Source of the DNA: Stemphylium vesicarium
Lineage: Eukaryota > Ascomycota > Dothideomycetes > Pleosporales > Pleosporaceae
Reading direction: 5' to 3'
DNA length: 64,000 bases
NCBI GenBank assembly: GCA_004380135.1
Contig: QXCR01000018.1
Location: 276,124 to 340,123 of the forward strand
The notes below the pieces were generated by a model. The model ran no database searches, had not been told where the DNA came from, and was given only the letters and a program-made list of their open reading frames with translations. Positions 1-11,530 of this stretch are shown here, piece after piece (position 1 is the first letter of the stretch; every line of letters starts with the position of its first letter). Both the position numbers and the translations under genes were made by a program.

Positions 1-930
1 GAAGCGCGCCCTCGCGACCATCCGAAAATACATCATGCGACCTGCGACCGCGCATCTTGCATGCAACCTGTTAGCGCCGGCGAGTGGCCTCCACAGCAAG
101 CCACGCGCCTAGGGAACTGGTGGGTTGCTCATGTCCGTCTCCTGATGGTTCGCCGGCCGTCAGGCGCCGCCAATGCCATGACGCACTTGGGGCGCCCGTC
201 TACGGGGAAGACGGGGAAGACGGGGAGCGTAGCAGAGAGGCACAGTTGTTGCACGTAGATTGAAGTTGCTCCATACTATCGTCGCTGATAAGGGCATGCT
301 TTCCTGTGCAAGTCTTGCTTGCGTGGCTGTCTCTCGACAGGGCCCCTCCTGTCATAAGGCCGATCAGTCGGACAGCCATTCGCTAGAGTCTGCTTAGGGC
401 AATCTCAAGTCCGGTTTACACACCACCATAATGGTCGAAGCAAGACATTGCCTCTCCAGACACGGCTGATAAGCCTGTGTGATGATCGGCCGGCAGTGTC
501 GGAGGGGCTCCGTCAACAATGGTATATTGTCCTTTCAACTCCACAGCTGCGACTTGCGGCGCAGTGGGGTCCCCACGCATGTTATCGCTACAAAGAGGCT
601 GTCTCTTTGTGCAGCTCTTTGTCAATGTCTCGGACTTTATGGTGGTCACCGAGATATCCGCTGCGCCCTCCAATCCTGATCTATATGCGGATCGCGCTGA
701 GTCTTTCGCAATCGAGTCCATCGCACTGTTGATGTTTGCCACGGTGACACATAGTCAAATGTACTTGCCATGCGCCTCCTACGGCTGATGGGCTGATGGC
801 TTGCTCAAGCATGTCTCTCCCGCGCCCTTTAGCGCTTTATACCCCGGGCTTTCATGCAGCTGTGCCCTTGCTCGATCTTTCCGGCTCTTGGTAAGTACCG
901 CGCCCCACGGACAATGCCAATAGTGCACTC
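1..930. other. Intergenic, no supported gene
   Basis: Only short overlapping reading frames under 110 codons on both strands are present, none with a recognisable motif or splice pattern. The region lies downstream of the ERV2-like gene and runs to the window edge, so a gene entering from the left cannot be excluded. Confidence 0.5.
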
Positions 931-1630
931 TCACTCCGCACAGCCTGGACGCAGTCAGTGACGCCAGAAGCTACACTCTCTCAGATTGTACCTACCACAG
1001 TCGTATGCATCACCTATGTCCTCGCAGTTGAACTCGGGCTTTTCCAGTCTTTTGTTGACAACGTTGTGTACATAGCAACCCCACATGGCGGCTGCTGTCC
1101 GCGAAGAAACCTGGGGAGGGTATTTGGCAAGCACTTGTCCGAAGTGCTCTGCGCATTCTCCACTACACCAAGAGTTAGCCTGCGCGTGACTCTATCTGCG
1201 AGGCGCAATATGGCGTGAGACATACCAAGGGTATAGTCGTTGGAACAGGTGTACGTATGACCGCAGTGCTTCCTTTTCCTCCTCTGTAGGCTTCTCGGGG
1301 AAGCGGGCGAAGGTCGTATGCAGGACTTTCCAGGCCGCGCGACCAAGTTCTGCTCTGAAGATTGCGCGTCAGCTTAGCTCTTGTGATGTTGGTGAAGTCT
1401 CGAATGTACGCGTGACCAACGTACTTTGCGGTCGCGTTCCCCAGCTTCGGCGCGATTGCATGCCCTGTGAGCAGCGCCTCACTTGTGTGCCCCAGATCTC
1501 TTCCGGCTGTTGTGGTTGTGAGGTGGCCCGAGGTCATTTTGTATGGTCCTACGACGACGAAGGAGCAGAGGACGATAGCGAACACGGCGAGAACAGCGAA
1601 TCGAGCCCGAAGGCTGCTTAAACGGAACAT
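931..1630 (-). CDS. ERV2: Erv2-type FAD-linked sulfhydryl oxidase
   Basis: Predicted ER flavoenzyme that oxidises thiols to disulfides with oxygen, feeding disulfides to protein disulfide isomerase. Exons on the minus strand: 1630-1425, 1354-1226, 1162-996 and 944-931, giving 171 residues. Residues 9-28 form a hydrophobic signal anchor. The Erv/ALR core begins near ELGRAAWKVLHTTFARFP. The active-site CGEC (Cys112/Cys115) is created across the second intron. A WGCYVHNVVN helix and a second Cys pair (Cys141/Cys158) follow. The protein ends in CGCAE, matching the shuttle CGC of yeast Erv2; its second cysteine lies in a 14-nt last exon. The ATG at 1630 was chosen because upstream in-frame sequence has only a non-ATG start. 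The anchor and CGC tail argue for Erv2 rather than mitochondrial Erv1. Confidence 0.92.
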
Positions 1631-2108
1631 GGTAAGATAGATGTGATAGTCAACTACAAAGAGAAATAACCAACAGCTCAAGGTGAAGAGGTCAATTTCA
1701 TGCTGTGTTGTCGGTTATGGAAGCTGCGACGAGTGTCGCGTCCTCAATGCCTCGGATTGCGCCAAGGATCAAGCCATCCAAAGCATCACGCCCGAGTGGT
1801 CCCACTATGCGGGTAGAGCTGCAGGTACAGAACAGCGCGGCAGTGGAGCGCGGCACAGCCAAACAGTCGCAGTAACATTACTCGCAAAGAACACGCTTTG
1901 AAGTTGCGGTTAGGCACCTTTTGATATACTGTAGTGGCTGGTTCAGGGTATCCTCGGCCATACGTCACGGTTGACACCGATATCGCAGTTGCAGCGGAGC
2001 TTACTGACCCTCCGAAAGCGTTCAAAACTTTGAGAATGCCATACCATCTTGCATAATTACTTGTACCGCATCATTCGGCATCCACAGCACACTAGAACCA
2101 CAGCAACC
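1631..2108. promoter_or_regulatory. Divergent intergenic region ERV2 / aminotransferase
   Basis: 478 bp between the divergently transcribed Erv2 and branched-chain aminotransferase genes, so it must hold both promoters. I see no clear TATA box or known operator. Confidence 0.5.
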
Positions 2109-3529
2109 ATGTCCGAATTTCCTCCCCCACCTGTCGACACCATTGGTACGTTAATTGTTCTGCGCTTGCTCATACACGAGTTGCAAATTTTTTAACGGGT
2201 ACACCGGTATGCTGACTACTTTCTAGATTGGAGCAATGTAGGCTTCAAGATCCGCGAAGGTAAGGACAGTCTCTTGTCGCGCTTGTTTTTTATTCTGCAT
2301 GTGTGAAATTATGGAGCCATTCTACAAAAACATATTGCTTCTTGTCGCGGATGCACGGTATCTACCCGACCTTTCCTCACAGTCCACTTTTGCAATTACA
2401 TCTTTCAAGACGCCTCCTAATTTCTTAAAGTCGCCGGCCATGTCGAGTCACACTACTCTGTCGAGACCGGAGTATGGACTCCCCCCGTTTTCGTGGAAGA
2501 CCCCTTCCTCCGCATCCATGGAATGGCACCTGGTCTGAACTACGGCATGCAATGCTACGAGGGCATGAAGGCTTTCCGAGCACCAAACAACACTATCAAC
2601 ATCTTCAGGCCTAACAAGAATGCCGAAAGAATGCAGCACTCGGCTTCTTTCATCTCAATTCCGGAGGTACCGACAGATCACTTTCTCGCCTGCTGTAGTA
2701 TGGCGGTGGGCATGAATGCGGCATACGTACCACCCCACGAAACCGGCGCAGCCATGTACATCCGCCCACTTCTCTTCGGAAGCTCTGCACAGCTCGGTCT
2801 CAACCCACCGCAGGAGTACACTTTTGTTGTCTACTGCATTCCAACCGGTGTTTACCATGGATCGAACCCAGTAGATGCTGTCATCCTAGAAGACTTCGAC
2901 CGTGCTGCACCAGAGGGTACTGGTTCGGCAAAGGTTGGTGGGAACTACGCCCCAGTATTGAGGCATAGTGAGAAAGCGTACAAGGCCGGTTACGGCATCA
3001 CTCTCCACTTGGACAGCAAGACCCGGAGCGTAGTCGACGAGTTCTCAACATCGGCTTTCATCGGTGTGAAGAAAGATGGCGATAAAGTCAAGCTCATCGC
3101 CTCCAACAGCAAGAACGTAATTCAAAGTGTCACCGGAGACAGTGTTCTAAGAATCGCTGAGTCTTTCGGCTGGGAAGCTGAGTCACGCGAGGTATTACAT
3201 GAAAGCCACTTGTTTGATGACATTACTGACCACACCAGATCGCCTATGACGAACTGAGTTCGTTTGACGAAGTTCTAGCTGCAGGAACCGCGGCGGCTCT
3301 CGTTCCCATCAAGTCCATTACTTTGAACTCGAAGGGTGACAAGTTCACATACGCAGATGCACAGCAAGAACCGGGTCCGGTGTGCAAGAAGCTCCTCACG
3401 ACTCTCAAGGGTCTCCAGCAAGGCAAGATTGAGGACAATAAGAACTGGCTTTACAAGGTAGAGAAGCCAGAGCAGTTCGGAAAGCAAAGCCAGACGAACG
3501 GTGCCAAGATCGTCGGACAGCTGCCATAA
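2109..3529 (+). CDS. Branched-chain amino acid aminotransferase
   Basis: PLP enzyme of fold type IV interconverting leucine, isoleucine and valine with their 2-oxo acids using glutamate/2-oxoglutarate. Exons 2109-2145, 2227-2259, 2431-3191 and 3239-3529 give 373 residues, normal for the family. Diagnostic stretches are HGMAPGLNYGMQCYEGMKAF near the N terminus, the catalytic-lysine motif SAKVGGNYAPVLRHSEKAY, and the C-terminal AGTAAALVPIKSI. The N terminus (MSEFPPPPVDTIDW) has no mitochondrial presequence character, so a cytosolic isozyme is likely. Filamentous fungi carry several paralogues and the sequence alone does not say which this is, so no symbol is given. Intron 2 (171 nt) is the longest; the acceptor at 2430 restores the frame into VAGHVESHYS. 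Confidence 0.93.
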
Positions 3530-4152
3530 GAGGGCATGTCTGCTTTGCTCCAATGAAGCATACCATAGTGACTACTCGGCATCACAGACAAATCATGGAC
3601 TGTCTTACCGGTGTATGGAAAACAAAAATTACGAATGTACATGTATGTAAAGAAGCGACGAACAATGAAGCACAATGGCCTGTCCCAATTGAGTCGCTTT
3701 GTTCCATTTCTTGAATGAACGCGCCACATGGCAAACCCATGATTGATTTATGATAAGCCAAGCACGGACAGCTGTCAGACTACATAGTGTCCCAAGGTTT
3801 GCGGAAATAATAAAAAGAAACCAAAGTGCTGCGCCTTGGGCCGGCCGTGACGAGTCGGGCATCCTTCGCAGCGGGCCGGGACCCTTCTGGACACCCATGA
3901 ACCCCGCCAAACCGATTCAGCAAGGCGCGCATACGTCATCCCTGCTTTTCACCCGCAGGAAGATTGGACACTCTCTCGCGCGCGCGTCTACCTTGGCCAC
4001 CACGAGCCAGACAACTGACATCCCTAACTACTCGCATTCCCCCAAGGACCCGTAATTACATTGCAATTCCTGTCGCTTACAGTCCTGTACGGCGTCCAGC
4101 GCGACTGTGCCACCGAACCCCCTCCATAAGTCACGGCGCCAGCGGGTACAAC
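3530..4152. other. Intergenic region
   Basis: 623 bp between two plus-strand genes, holding the aminotransferase 3' region and the deneddylase promoter. No gene or structured element was recognised. Confidence 0.4.
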
Positions 4153-5216
4153 ATGCCTGGCTCTTTCTCGAGAATCAAGGATAAGGCGAGGCGACATCTG
4201 GGCGACCCTAGTCCCGATGAAGCCTATCTTTCTTGTGAGTTGTGGATGCACTATCACTAGAGAGAGAGCCACGACTGACTGAATGTAGATCATGATGTTA
4301 GAGGTGTGTTTGTGCGTCACCTATTCTTTGACTTGCGAGCGTTATGTGCATTTGGAGACCAAGGTAGCAGCGGTACTGACGGATACAGTGACTCGAGCGG
4401 ATCTTGACAGTATCAGGACCAATGACTGGCTTACCGATAACGTGCGCATACAATCCTATTCCGCTATCAAACCCGCGTGGCTAATGCTTTCTACAGGCAA
4501 TCGCCTTCTGGCAAGAGTATCTCGAGCGTGAAGAGCTGAGCGCTTACCCCAAAGCCTCCATAGTCCTCCTGCGTCCCTCCATGTCCTACATGCTTAGGCA
4601 AACCCCCGAGCCCCTCACCCTCAAGGAAGTCCTGCCGAATTTCAACAACACCACACACGTATTCCTCCCTATAAACGACAGCAGCGACGTCACCCAGGCA
4701 GAAGGTGGATCGCATTGGTCCCTCTTACTCGTCTCCATCATCGATGGCGTTTCCTTTCACTACGATTCCATGAGTCAGTGCAACGAGCGCGAAGCACGGA
4801 GCACGACCATGAAGCTAGAACAACTGCTGGGGAAGAGACTAAGGTTTATACCCATGGGAGACAGTCCGCAGCAGGAGAACGGAAGCGACTGCGGAGTATT
4901 CGTTTGTGTGCTCATGCGACATTTGTTGCTGAAGAGGCTGCTAAGGGCGGATGCAAGCAAAAAGGTCAGCATGAGCATGCGTGACTCGCATATCAATGCA
5001 AAGGATGGACGGAAGACAATGCTCAAAGTGATTGAGGATAGGAGGGAAGAGGGAAAGAGGAGACGCTCGTAAGTCTCCAACGCAATGTGAAGCCTATTGA
5101 AGTCCAAGAGCTAATGTCGTTACAGTGGTAGTCATTCGCCGTTTAGAAACCCGTCCGCCCACTCGAAGAGCCCACCACGCATCGGCGAGGAACAATCACA
5201 ATCTCAGGAGCGCTAG
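4153..5216 (+). CDS. Nedd8-specific cysteine protease (DEN1/SENP8 type)
   Basis: Ulp1/C48-family protease expected to process pro-Nedd8 and remove Nedd8 from conjugates. Exons 4153-4234, 4289-4303 (15 nt), 4389-4441, 4497-5068 and 5126-5216 give 270 residues. The N terminus carries the SENP8-like LSYHDVRVTRADLDS followed by NDWLTDNAIAFWQEYL. The catalytic set is visible: His123 in GGSHWSLL, Asp140 in HYDSM, Gln175/176 and Cys182 in QENGSDCGVF. The C terminus is Ser/Pro/Gln rich and comes from the last exon. If the last intron is not removed, translation stops at a TAA formed by the GTAAGT donor. Family assignment is firm; the deneddylase rather than desumoylase role is inferred from the short length and the YHDV segment. 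Confidence 0.9.
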
Positions 5217-5872
5217 GAGCGTTAGCAGCGTTAGGAACGAACTGAAATCGACGAGTGGTCTTGTGTTCACCGGATTACGTCGACAACCTCCACTCATCAC
5301 ACTGGAAGGGATAGGTTCAGTGGCTCTATCGTACAGATGGCCACGTGGGAGCAACGGGACACGGTTTCAAGCATACCAGTCACATGGCTCTGACACGCAT
5401 GACCTGGTTCACACGAAAAAGGGAAAAAATAATATACGAATCATGTTTAACGAGTTATGCACTTCACATCAATATGGGTAAGTCGAGGCGCATCAGCACT
5501 GGAGTTTAGTTTGAAGGGGGCAAAACACGGACATATACCATACGAAATGCAACGCATCAGCTTTTACATCTCAGCCTTGTCTCGCAGCTGCTTGACGAAC
5601 CGTCACATGTGCAAGTAAGAGAGTTGTAGAATGTCACACGATCCTACATGGACATTACTGCACGACGTGACTTTGGTTCAAACAGGGACATTCATTTATG
5701 TTCAAGATAAGGGCATACATACTCCATCTGCAGTTCAGACTCAACCCAACTGCTTCTATAGTGTCCTAACCTCTCACATACTCAGTCAAGAAACGCCACT
5801 CATGCAGACCAACCGGACCAAACCTTCATAACATCAACCGCGCCGACAAAAGCCGAGCCAGTGCCAGCACAC
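5217..5872. other. Convergent intergenic region
   Basis: 656 bp between the 3' ends of the deneddylase and GH47 genes. Only short non-conserved reading frames; presumably UTRs. Confidence 0.4.
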
Positions 5873-8103
5873 CTACGACGTCTTCTTCTCGTCCTCCGCC
5901 TTCTTCGGCACAAGGTTCCCCTTGTCATCTCTCGGAATGCGCTCCCAGCCCGTCTTAAACCTCTTCTTACTCGCGTCAAAGCGGGGGAAAGCATGCGCCT
6001 CGGTGTTGAAAACGATTTGATCGAGGGGCAGGAGGTCGTCGGGGGAGAAGAGAAGGTACATGTACTTTAGCGTTTCGGCCTGTGGAAATCGCACATGTTA
6101 GCAAGGCATCCTCTCTCCAAAAAGACAAAGAGGGGGGGTGTGGAGTATGTGTGAACAAGAAAATATAAACTTACCAGCCAAAAGCTCTCCATATTATCCC
6201 TCGTAGGCGGAGGAATCTTGGTAACATCACCAACACTAGAGAACCCACCGTTACCCTCGACCGCTGTATGCTTAACAAACGATTCGAACATTTCCCAGCC
6301 CCACTCCCGGTACACGTCGTCGCCGGTGATACGCCACATATACAGTAGCGACTCGACTGTCTCGGGCCGCTGCAGATTATGCGAATCCGCAGGCTTGATA
6401 TTGAAATCCGCCTTCCAGCCCTCGTCCTCCGGCACCGCGGTATCAAGTTCCGATTTCGAAGGAAGAATCTCAGTGCGGTACATTTTGGGCGGGTCGTCGA
6501 GGACGAAATGTGCGATTTCGGGGGCCAGGCCCGTGGCGGTGACTTTGTACATGCCCATGCAAGTTTTTGTGAGTTCGCGCGCGAGGGTAATGTCTTCTTC
6601 TTGCTCAGCGCCCCAGGTGGGGAGCTTGCGGGCTTCGGAGAGGGGCGCGCCGCCTGTTACGGCGAGGGCGATGGTGCCGGGCAGGAAGCAGACGAGGTGA
6701 TCCATTTTGGGGTGCAGGTTGCCTTCTATGCCGTTGGGGCGCTCGGCTAGCACAGTGAAGTGGCTGTTTTTGGTGTAGGTGAGGAGGTGCTTCTTTGCGC
6801 CTCGGAGCGACTCGTTCCACATTTCTTGGTATACCGGCTCTTGTTTCTGCGTCTGTAGGTATTGCTTGGGTAGATATTCGTAATAGCTGTCACCCCGGCT
6901 GCCCCACCGGATCTCGTTGCCCCGGAATGTGCCCTTGTCGGCGTAGATGAAGATGGGTAGGAGACCGTCTTTGGCGCCCAGGTTGTCGACGACTTGCATC
7001 ACCTTTTCAGACACGTCCCAGTATTGTGCTTCGCCCGTCAGGTACGCGAGGTACTTCATTTCCAGCTGGAGCGTCGTTGCTTCTGCTGTGGAAGACGCAC
7101 CGCCGTCGGCGTGCGAGGCTTCGCCCTTGGCGTCCCTGAGAATAACGCTAGCCCAAGGGACACCCGAAGGTGACTCGTATGCACCCATAAGACGGTCGGC
7201 AAGGTCCGTGGCCTTCTCTAAGAAGACATCCTCTTCATTCGCATTCGCTGGCTTCAACCCGGGAAGTGTGTCTTGTAGATAATGTGCCGAGAGGAGACCG
7301 CCGAGCATGCGAATCGTAGTTTCGAACGTGTTGACATCCTGCTTCTTGTCGTAATCCAAACTCGTTGATATCCATTCGCGTGCGTGGTTGAGTTCTTTGG
7401 TCAGGTTCATAATCATGAGGGTGTCGAGTGCATCCACAATGATCCAACCCAGGCCATTGGGCTCAGCCATGTATCGTCCCTTCTTCGAAATGGGATGGTA
7501 CTCGTCGTATCCCCAGCCGTGCTCCTCGTATGCGTTCCAGCTCAGTAAGAAGGCGTCCTTTACTGCTTGTCTCCGCTTCTCCCAGTCTGCTTTGCTCGTC
7601 TTGCCTGCAGCGCTTCCGCCGAGTTTTGATGCCAGACTCTTCCCCCTATCCGTGTCATCTTGTACTCTGCCTACGCTTGTACCTCCACTCGACCATCCAA
7701 ACCAGTAGAAGAGCCCCAGGACGACCAGCGCTATAAACCCCATCCCCCTCTTGCTCCTTACGAAGCCTCGCCTTCCCCTCGCACCGCCACCGCCATATCC
7801 ATATACTTTTCCAGAGGGCTTGTCTTTATACATTGGTAAACCTTTCTCGCTCCCTGGAAGCTTGCTCCAAACATTATCTTCAAACTTGCGTTGCGCGCTC
7901 TCGAAATTGGGTACGTTGCGCGGGATAGCGAAAGACATATCTGAGTCCTGGATCGCTTGCTTCGTGGCCTGGACTGCCTGCTTGCTCGATTCGACGGCTT
8001 GCGAGGCGGTTTTGTTGGCGGCGTTCTGGAGGATGCCAAAGGCGGAGGGTGTCTTGAAGGTTGCTTTGCTGCGGAGGTTGAATGGATCGCGTGTCGAGTT
8101 CAT
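5873..8103 (-). CDS. Class I alpha-1,2-mannosidase (GH47)
   Basis: Trims alpha-1,2-linked mannose from N-glycans in the ER/early Golgi. Two exons, 8103-6175 and 6079-5873, give 711 residues. Residues 1-120 are a long basic, Gln/Ala-rich cytosolic tail, residues about 121-138 a membrane anchor (MGFIALVVLGLFYWFGW), so type II topology. The GH47 domain follows, with DAFLLSWNAYEEHGWGYDE, GLGWIIVDALDTLMIM, SSTAEATTLQLEMKYLAYLT and, in the last exon, the conserved Thr-containing calcium site FNTEAHAFPRF. The first ATG is at 8103; the reading frame upstream opens only with a TTG. The cytosolic tail is much longer than in yeast Mns1. ER versus Golgi subclass is not decided by eye. Confidence 0.93.
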
Positions 8104-8847
8104 CGGGCGGCGCGACGCGTCTTCTAGCGGTAACAATAGATGAACGAGCGAATGAAATTCACTCTAGGGAATCGAGCAGTCCAAACATCTTGCTCCAGAC
8201 CCTGAATAGGCTCGAGGACTAATGTCCAACATCGTTCTCTGACTCGCCAGGTGTTCAGTGCTCACCTCCGATGTGAACAGCTTGGCCTGACAGGGGGCCC
8301 CTGCAACTTTGCACTGTCAGTCACGGCTGCGGAGGTTAACGGGAGAGCTCCACCTTACTACCTCAGCCTCGTTGCGCAGCAATCTCACATCATTCCTCCC
8401 CGTAGATCCGGCAGGAGACGCGTAGTCAGGCACGGTCTGAGCCTCCTTCCCGCGGGATGGATTTGCCGGAGAATATTATGTATAATCATGGTAGGCGCAT
8501 CGTCGCTGAATTTCATTCCAGAAGTGCTCGACTCTATTCTCATGATCATCGCATACCCTGCACCATTTCTACCATTACCGCATCCTATCGTCATTGCCGT
8601 ATACACGTTACGTGATGGGCTCCTACACCAAAGATGAAGTGCGCTTCCTATGCTTCGCTCTCTTCTCTTGTTTCCCTTTACACCGTTGCTTTCGGCTCGC
8701 GCGCACTACTTCTCCTCAAGTAAAGAAATCAGATACTGCCAGCATCTCCAGATCGCAGTCTCAAAAGCCTAGCAAGAAGGATACTGAACGACCCGACTCC
8801 GCATCTTCGCACAAGCAACCTTTTCAAACACAGACTCAAGAACAGCC
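8104..8847. promoter_or_regulatory. Divergent promoter region with long uORF
   Basis: 744 bp between the divergent GH47 and metallo-hydrolase genes. An ATG at 8615 opens a 78-codon frame ending TGA at 8849-8851, so its stop overlaps the hydrolase start codon as ATGA. Whether that ATG is in the mRNA leader is unknown. Confidence 0.4.
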
Positions 8848-9906
8848 ATGAAGCGCATCCAAATTACACCAGACGGCTCAGGCCCACCTACAAAACTCGA
8901 TACAACTGTCCCTGCATCTCTGCCCGACGCCAAAGAAACCAAGATCCATCCACAGAACGCTCCGGACGCTGCAACTAATGCTTCCCTGTTCTTTGTAGGG
9001 ACTGCGACTACGATCTTAGAGTGGGAAGGCATTCGCATCCTCACAGATCCCAACTTCTTGCATGCGGGCGACCATGTTCACCTAGGACCTGGTGTCAGTG
9101 CGACGAGACAGACGAACCCAGCAATCGATCTTGAGGAGTTGCCGCGAATCGATGCAATCCTGTTGTCGCATTACCACGAAGACCACTTTGATCGGGAGGT
9201 GGAAGAGAAGCTGTCGAAAAGTCTACCAATCATCACCACACCGCATGCGAAGGAGTGTCTTACCGGCAAAGGAGACGACTCTTTCAACAATGTGCACGCG
9301 CTTGACTTTTGGAACAGTATGCTCCTGGATGTGTCGGGGAGGGAGAAGGCGCAAGAAAGTGGCCCAAAACCAAGCATCAAGGTCACTGGTATGCCGGGGA
9401 AGCATGTGCCGCCTGGTCCGCTGAACGTCGCAAACGAGATTCTCGGTGCTGTTCCACCTACAAACGGGTGGATGATTGAGCTTGGATACACTGATGCTTC
9501 TTCCACTGACCAGGAGAACTTCGAAAACGGATATCGCATCTACATCTCAGGAGACACGCTCATGGTGGACGAGCTCAAGGAGATTCCAGAGCGATACAAG
9601 GACCAGGATATCGACTTGATGCTGATCCATCTGGGAGGCACGACGATTCCCAGTCCCAAGATGCCGCTGCTGATGGTTACGATGGATGCGAATCAAGGCG
9701 TACAGTTGATGCAGCTCATCAACCCTGACCTGACGATTCCGGTCCACTACGATGACTACGATGTCTTCCTGAGTCCACTGGATGATTTCAAGAAGGCGGT
9801 TCATGCGGCAGGCCTAGACACAAAGGTAGTGTATCTGGACCGAAAGGATCAGTACAAATTCAACGTCAAGCATGGGCAGAAGAAGCCGAAGCAGTCGCTG
9901 TATTAG
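8848..9906 (+). CDS. Metallo-beta-lactamase-fold hydrolase
   Basis: Intronless 352-residue protein of the metallo-beta-lactamase superfamily. Metal-binding motifs are in the usual order: ILLSHYHEDHFD (HxHxDH) near residue 112, a His in GKHVPPGP, an Asp in YISGDTLMVDE and a final His in IPVHYDDYDVF. The layout resembles the UlaG/NAPE-PLD-like branch that acts on phosphodiester or lactone substrates; the substrate is not deducible. The ATG at 8848 is preceded in frame by stops at 8770 and 8787, so the start is well defined. No signal peptide or membrane segment, so probably cytosolic. Confidence 0.85.
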   Translation: MKRIQITPDGSGPPTKLDTTVPASLPDAKETKIHPQNAPDAATNASLFFVGTATTILEWEGIRILTDPNFLHAGDHVHLGPGVSATRQTNPAIDLEELPRIDAILLSHYHEDHFDREVEEKLSKSLPIITTPHAKECLTGKGDDSFNNVHALDFWNSMLLDVSGREKAQESGPKPSIKVTGMPGKHVPPGPLNVANEILGAVPPTNGWMIELGYTDASSTDQENFENGYRIYISGDTLMVDELKEIPERYKDQDIDLMLIHLGGTTIPSPKMPLLMVTMDANQGVQLMQLINPDLTIPVHYDDYDVFLSPLDDFKKAVHAAGLDTKVVYLDRKDQYKFNVKHGQKKPKQSLY

Positions 9907-10183
9907 CAGCCATAGCGCTGTAGAGTCCGTAGCTAGCTGTTCAGTAATGAGAACCACATGAAACCACCACAATCGTGTCAAGAAAACAGTCGTGATGTTC
10001 GGAATGAATTTTTGGCTTTTTTCATTCCTGGTGGTAACCCAGTGTGAAAGAGGGTTCCGTAATGTCATTGAACAAGGGTTATCCGTTGTGACGCCGTCCG
10101 CCCATGCTTTCATGCTTCGTGCGCATCATGTACTGATGTCCCCGCACACTTCCGTCCTCAGTCCCTCATGCCTCTCGATCCGT

Positions 10184-10659
10184 TTATGCGGTGCGCTTGC
10201 CCTTGGGGTTCTTCTTTCCGACATCGGAGATGGTAAGACCTATTTTGGAATTAGAATGGATGACCTAGGCACATGGATGTGTGGTTTGTAGGTGGTGCGT
10301 ACCCGGGGGCAGACTCTGCTTGAGCTTCTCGGCCTTGTCGGTGTCCTTAAGGACGAGGGTGTAGACGTTGGTTGAGCATCGGACCTTGAACTTGATGTTG
10401 TTGACCTTCTTGTTCTTCTTTATGCGGGCGGCTATTGCATTCTGTCAGTTAAACTCTCTCACAAATTGTACTGAAGCCCATTTGCGGTCGATCCGCCCTG
10501 CAGTTGCTGTTGTTCAATCGTCGTGCGAACTTCTTCCTCGTCTCCTTGCTGCAACCGCGAGGGACAGATTCCGCGTCAAAATTGGATAGACGTACACTTA
10601 GCATCCTTGCGCCTGCAGATCTCGATGAACTGCTTGATGTCGGAAACTTCGGAAGGCAT
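10184..10659 (-). CDS. RPL38: 60S ribosomal protein L38 (eL38)
   Basis: Component of the large ribosomal subunit. Three exons, 10659-10596, 10431-10303 and 10239-10184, give 82 residues, close to the usual 78-82. The N terminus reads MPSEVSDIKQFIEICRRKDA, followed after intron 1 by KSARIKKNKKVNNIKFKVRC, and the end by LTISDVGKKNPKGKRTA. Intron 1 splits a Ser codon and intron 2 a Gly codon, both with good GTACGT/GTACGC donors and TAG acceptors. Intron 1 is 164 nt; I looked for C/D snoRNA boxes in it and saw none. Confidence 0.97.
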
Positions 10660-10985
10660 CTTGACGGTATTGTGTGGACGAGTCGTTGGGGGTCGGATCG
10701 TGAAGTTCGAGGACGAATTTGTCCCATGGTGTGGAGCGAGCATCTCGCTTGGATGCACGGTCCACCAAGGGGCTGACCGCAAGCGTTGCTGCTTCGGGCT
10801 TGGTGGGGTGACGACGTCTGTGGCGCACCGCACGGGAAGGCGAGGAGGCTACAGGGGCGCTGGAGTGCTGCCTGTTTCCCTAGACATACTTGAAGACCTC
10901 TTCCTGTCTCCTAAAGGTTTCATTTTCGCAGTGAAGTGTAAGGTACCTTAACAACCCTCCATAACCACGCACCTCAACTTCCAAC

Positions 10986-11530
10986 ATGCCGACCCCCATC
11001 GATCGAGCAGTACAACAACGTGTAGGTTACTCATGGCTATCCTGGCATCTGCTATACATAGTGGGCCTTCTATGCGAAACGATATGCAGACACTAAATTG
11101 CATCCAGGGCCCGTTCTTCGCCTTTGCAGCAGTCGTCGCTGGCGTTGCAGCATGGAGTATTTGGGGCCAAGACATCTTCCCTAGTCAAGATCCTACTGGT
11201 GGTATGTCGCACCCGGTGCAAATACCTGTTTGCGATTTCAACAATCACTAACGTCTTTTAGACCCAGAAACTTGGACCCACGATCAATGCGTCACCTGGC
11301 TCAAGCACGTAAGTATCCACAACTCAGATTCGACAGTCGATCTTTGCCCCATAGGTCACTGCTTTCCAAAGGGACTTTTGTGATGAGATATCAAGTGTCT
11401 AGTCACTGGATCTGTGCTGATACCGGCGCAGCGGAACCTACATCCTTCCCCTCTTGCGACAACGGCGGAGCTACTGGAGAGGATCAAGGCCAATATGAGG
11501 GTAGCTCGAGAGCGGACTCCTGGTCAATGA
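10986..11530 (+). CDS. Small membrane protein with LEM/HeH-like C-terminal motif
   Basis: Four exons, 10986-11021, 11108-11201, 11262-11308 and 11432-11530, give 91 residues. After a short N terminus, residues 14-31 form one hydrophobic segment (PFFAFAAVVAGVAAWSIWG). The C-terminal half, DPETWTHDQCVTWLKHRN then ATTAELLERIKANMRVAR, has the helix-loop-helix spacing of Ish1/HeH/LEM-like motifs (a W-L-x-x-R-N turn, then a second amphipathic helix). All introns close in frame, which supports a real gene. I recall similar small proteins as widespread in filamentous ascomycetes, but no function is known to me. Confidence 0.78.

Noticed and set aside
416..742. 108-codon minus-strand frame near the window start
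   Set aside because: Opens with GTG, overlaps equally good frames on the other strand and has no recognisable domain.
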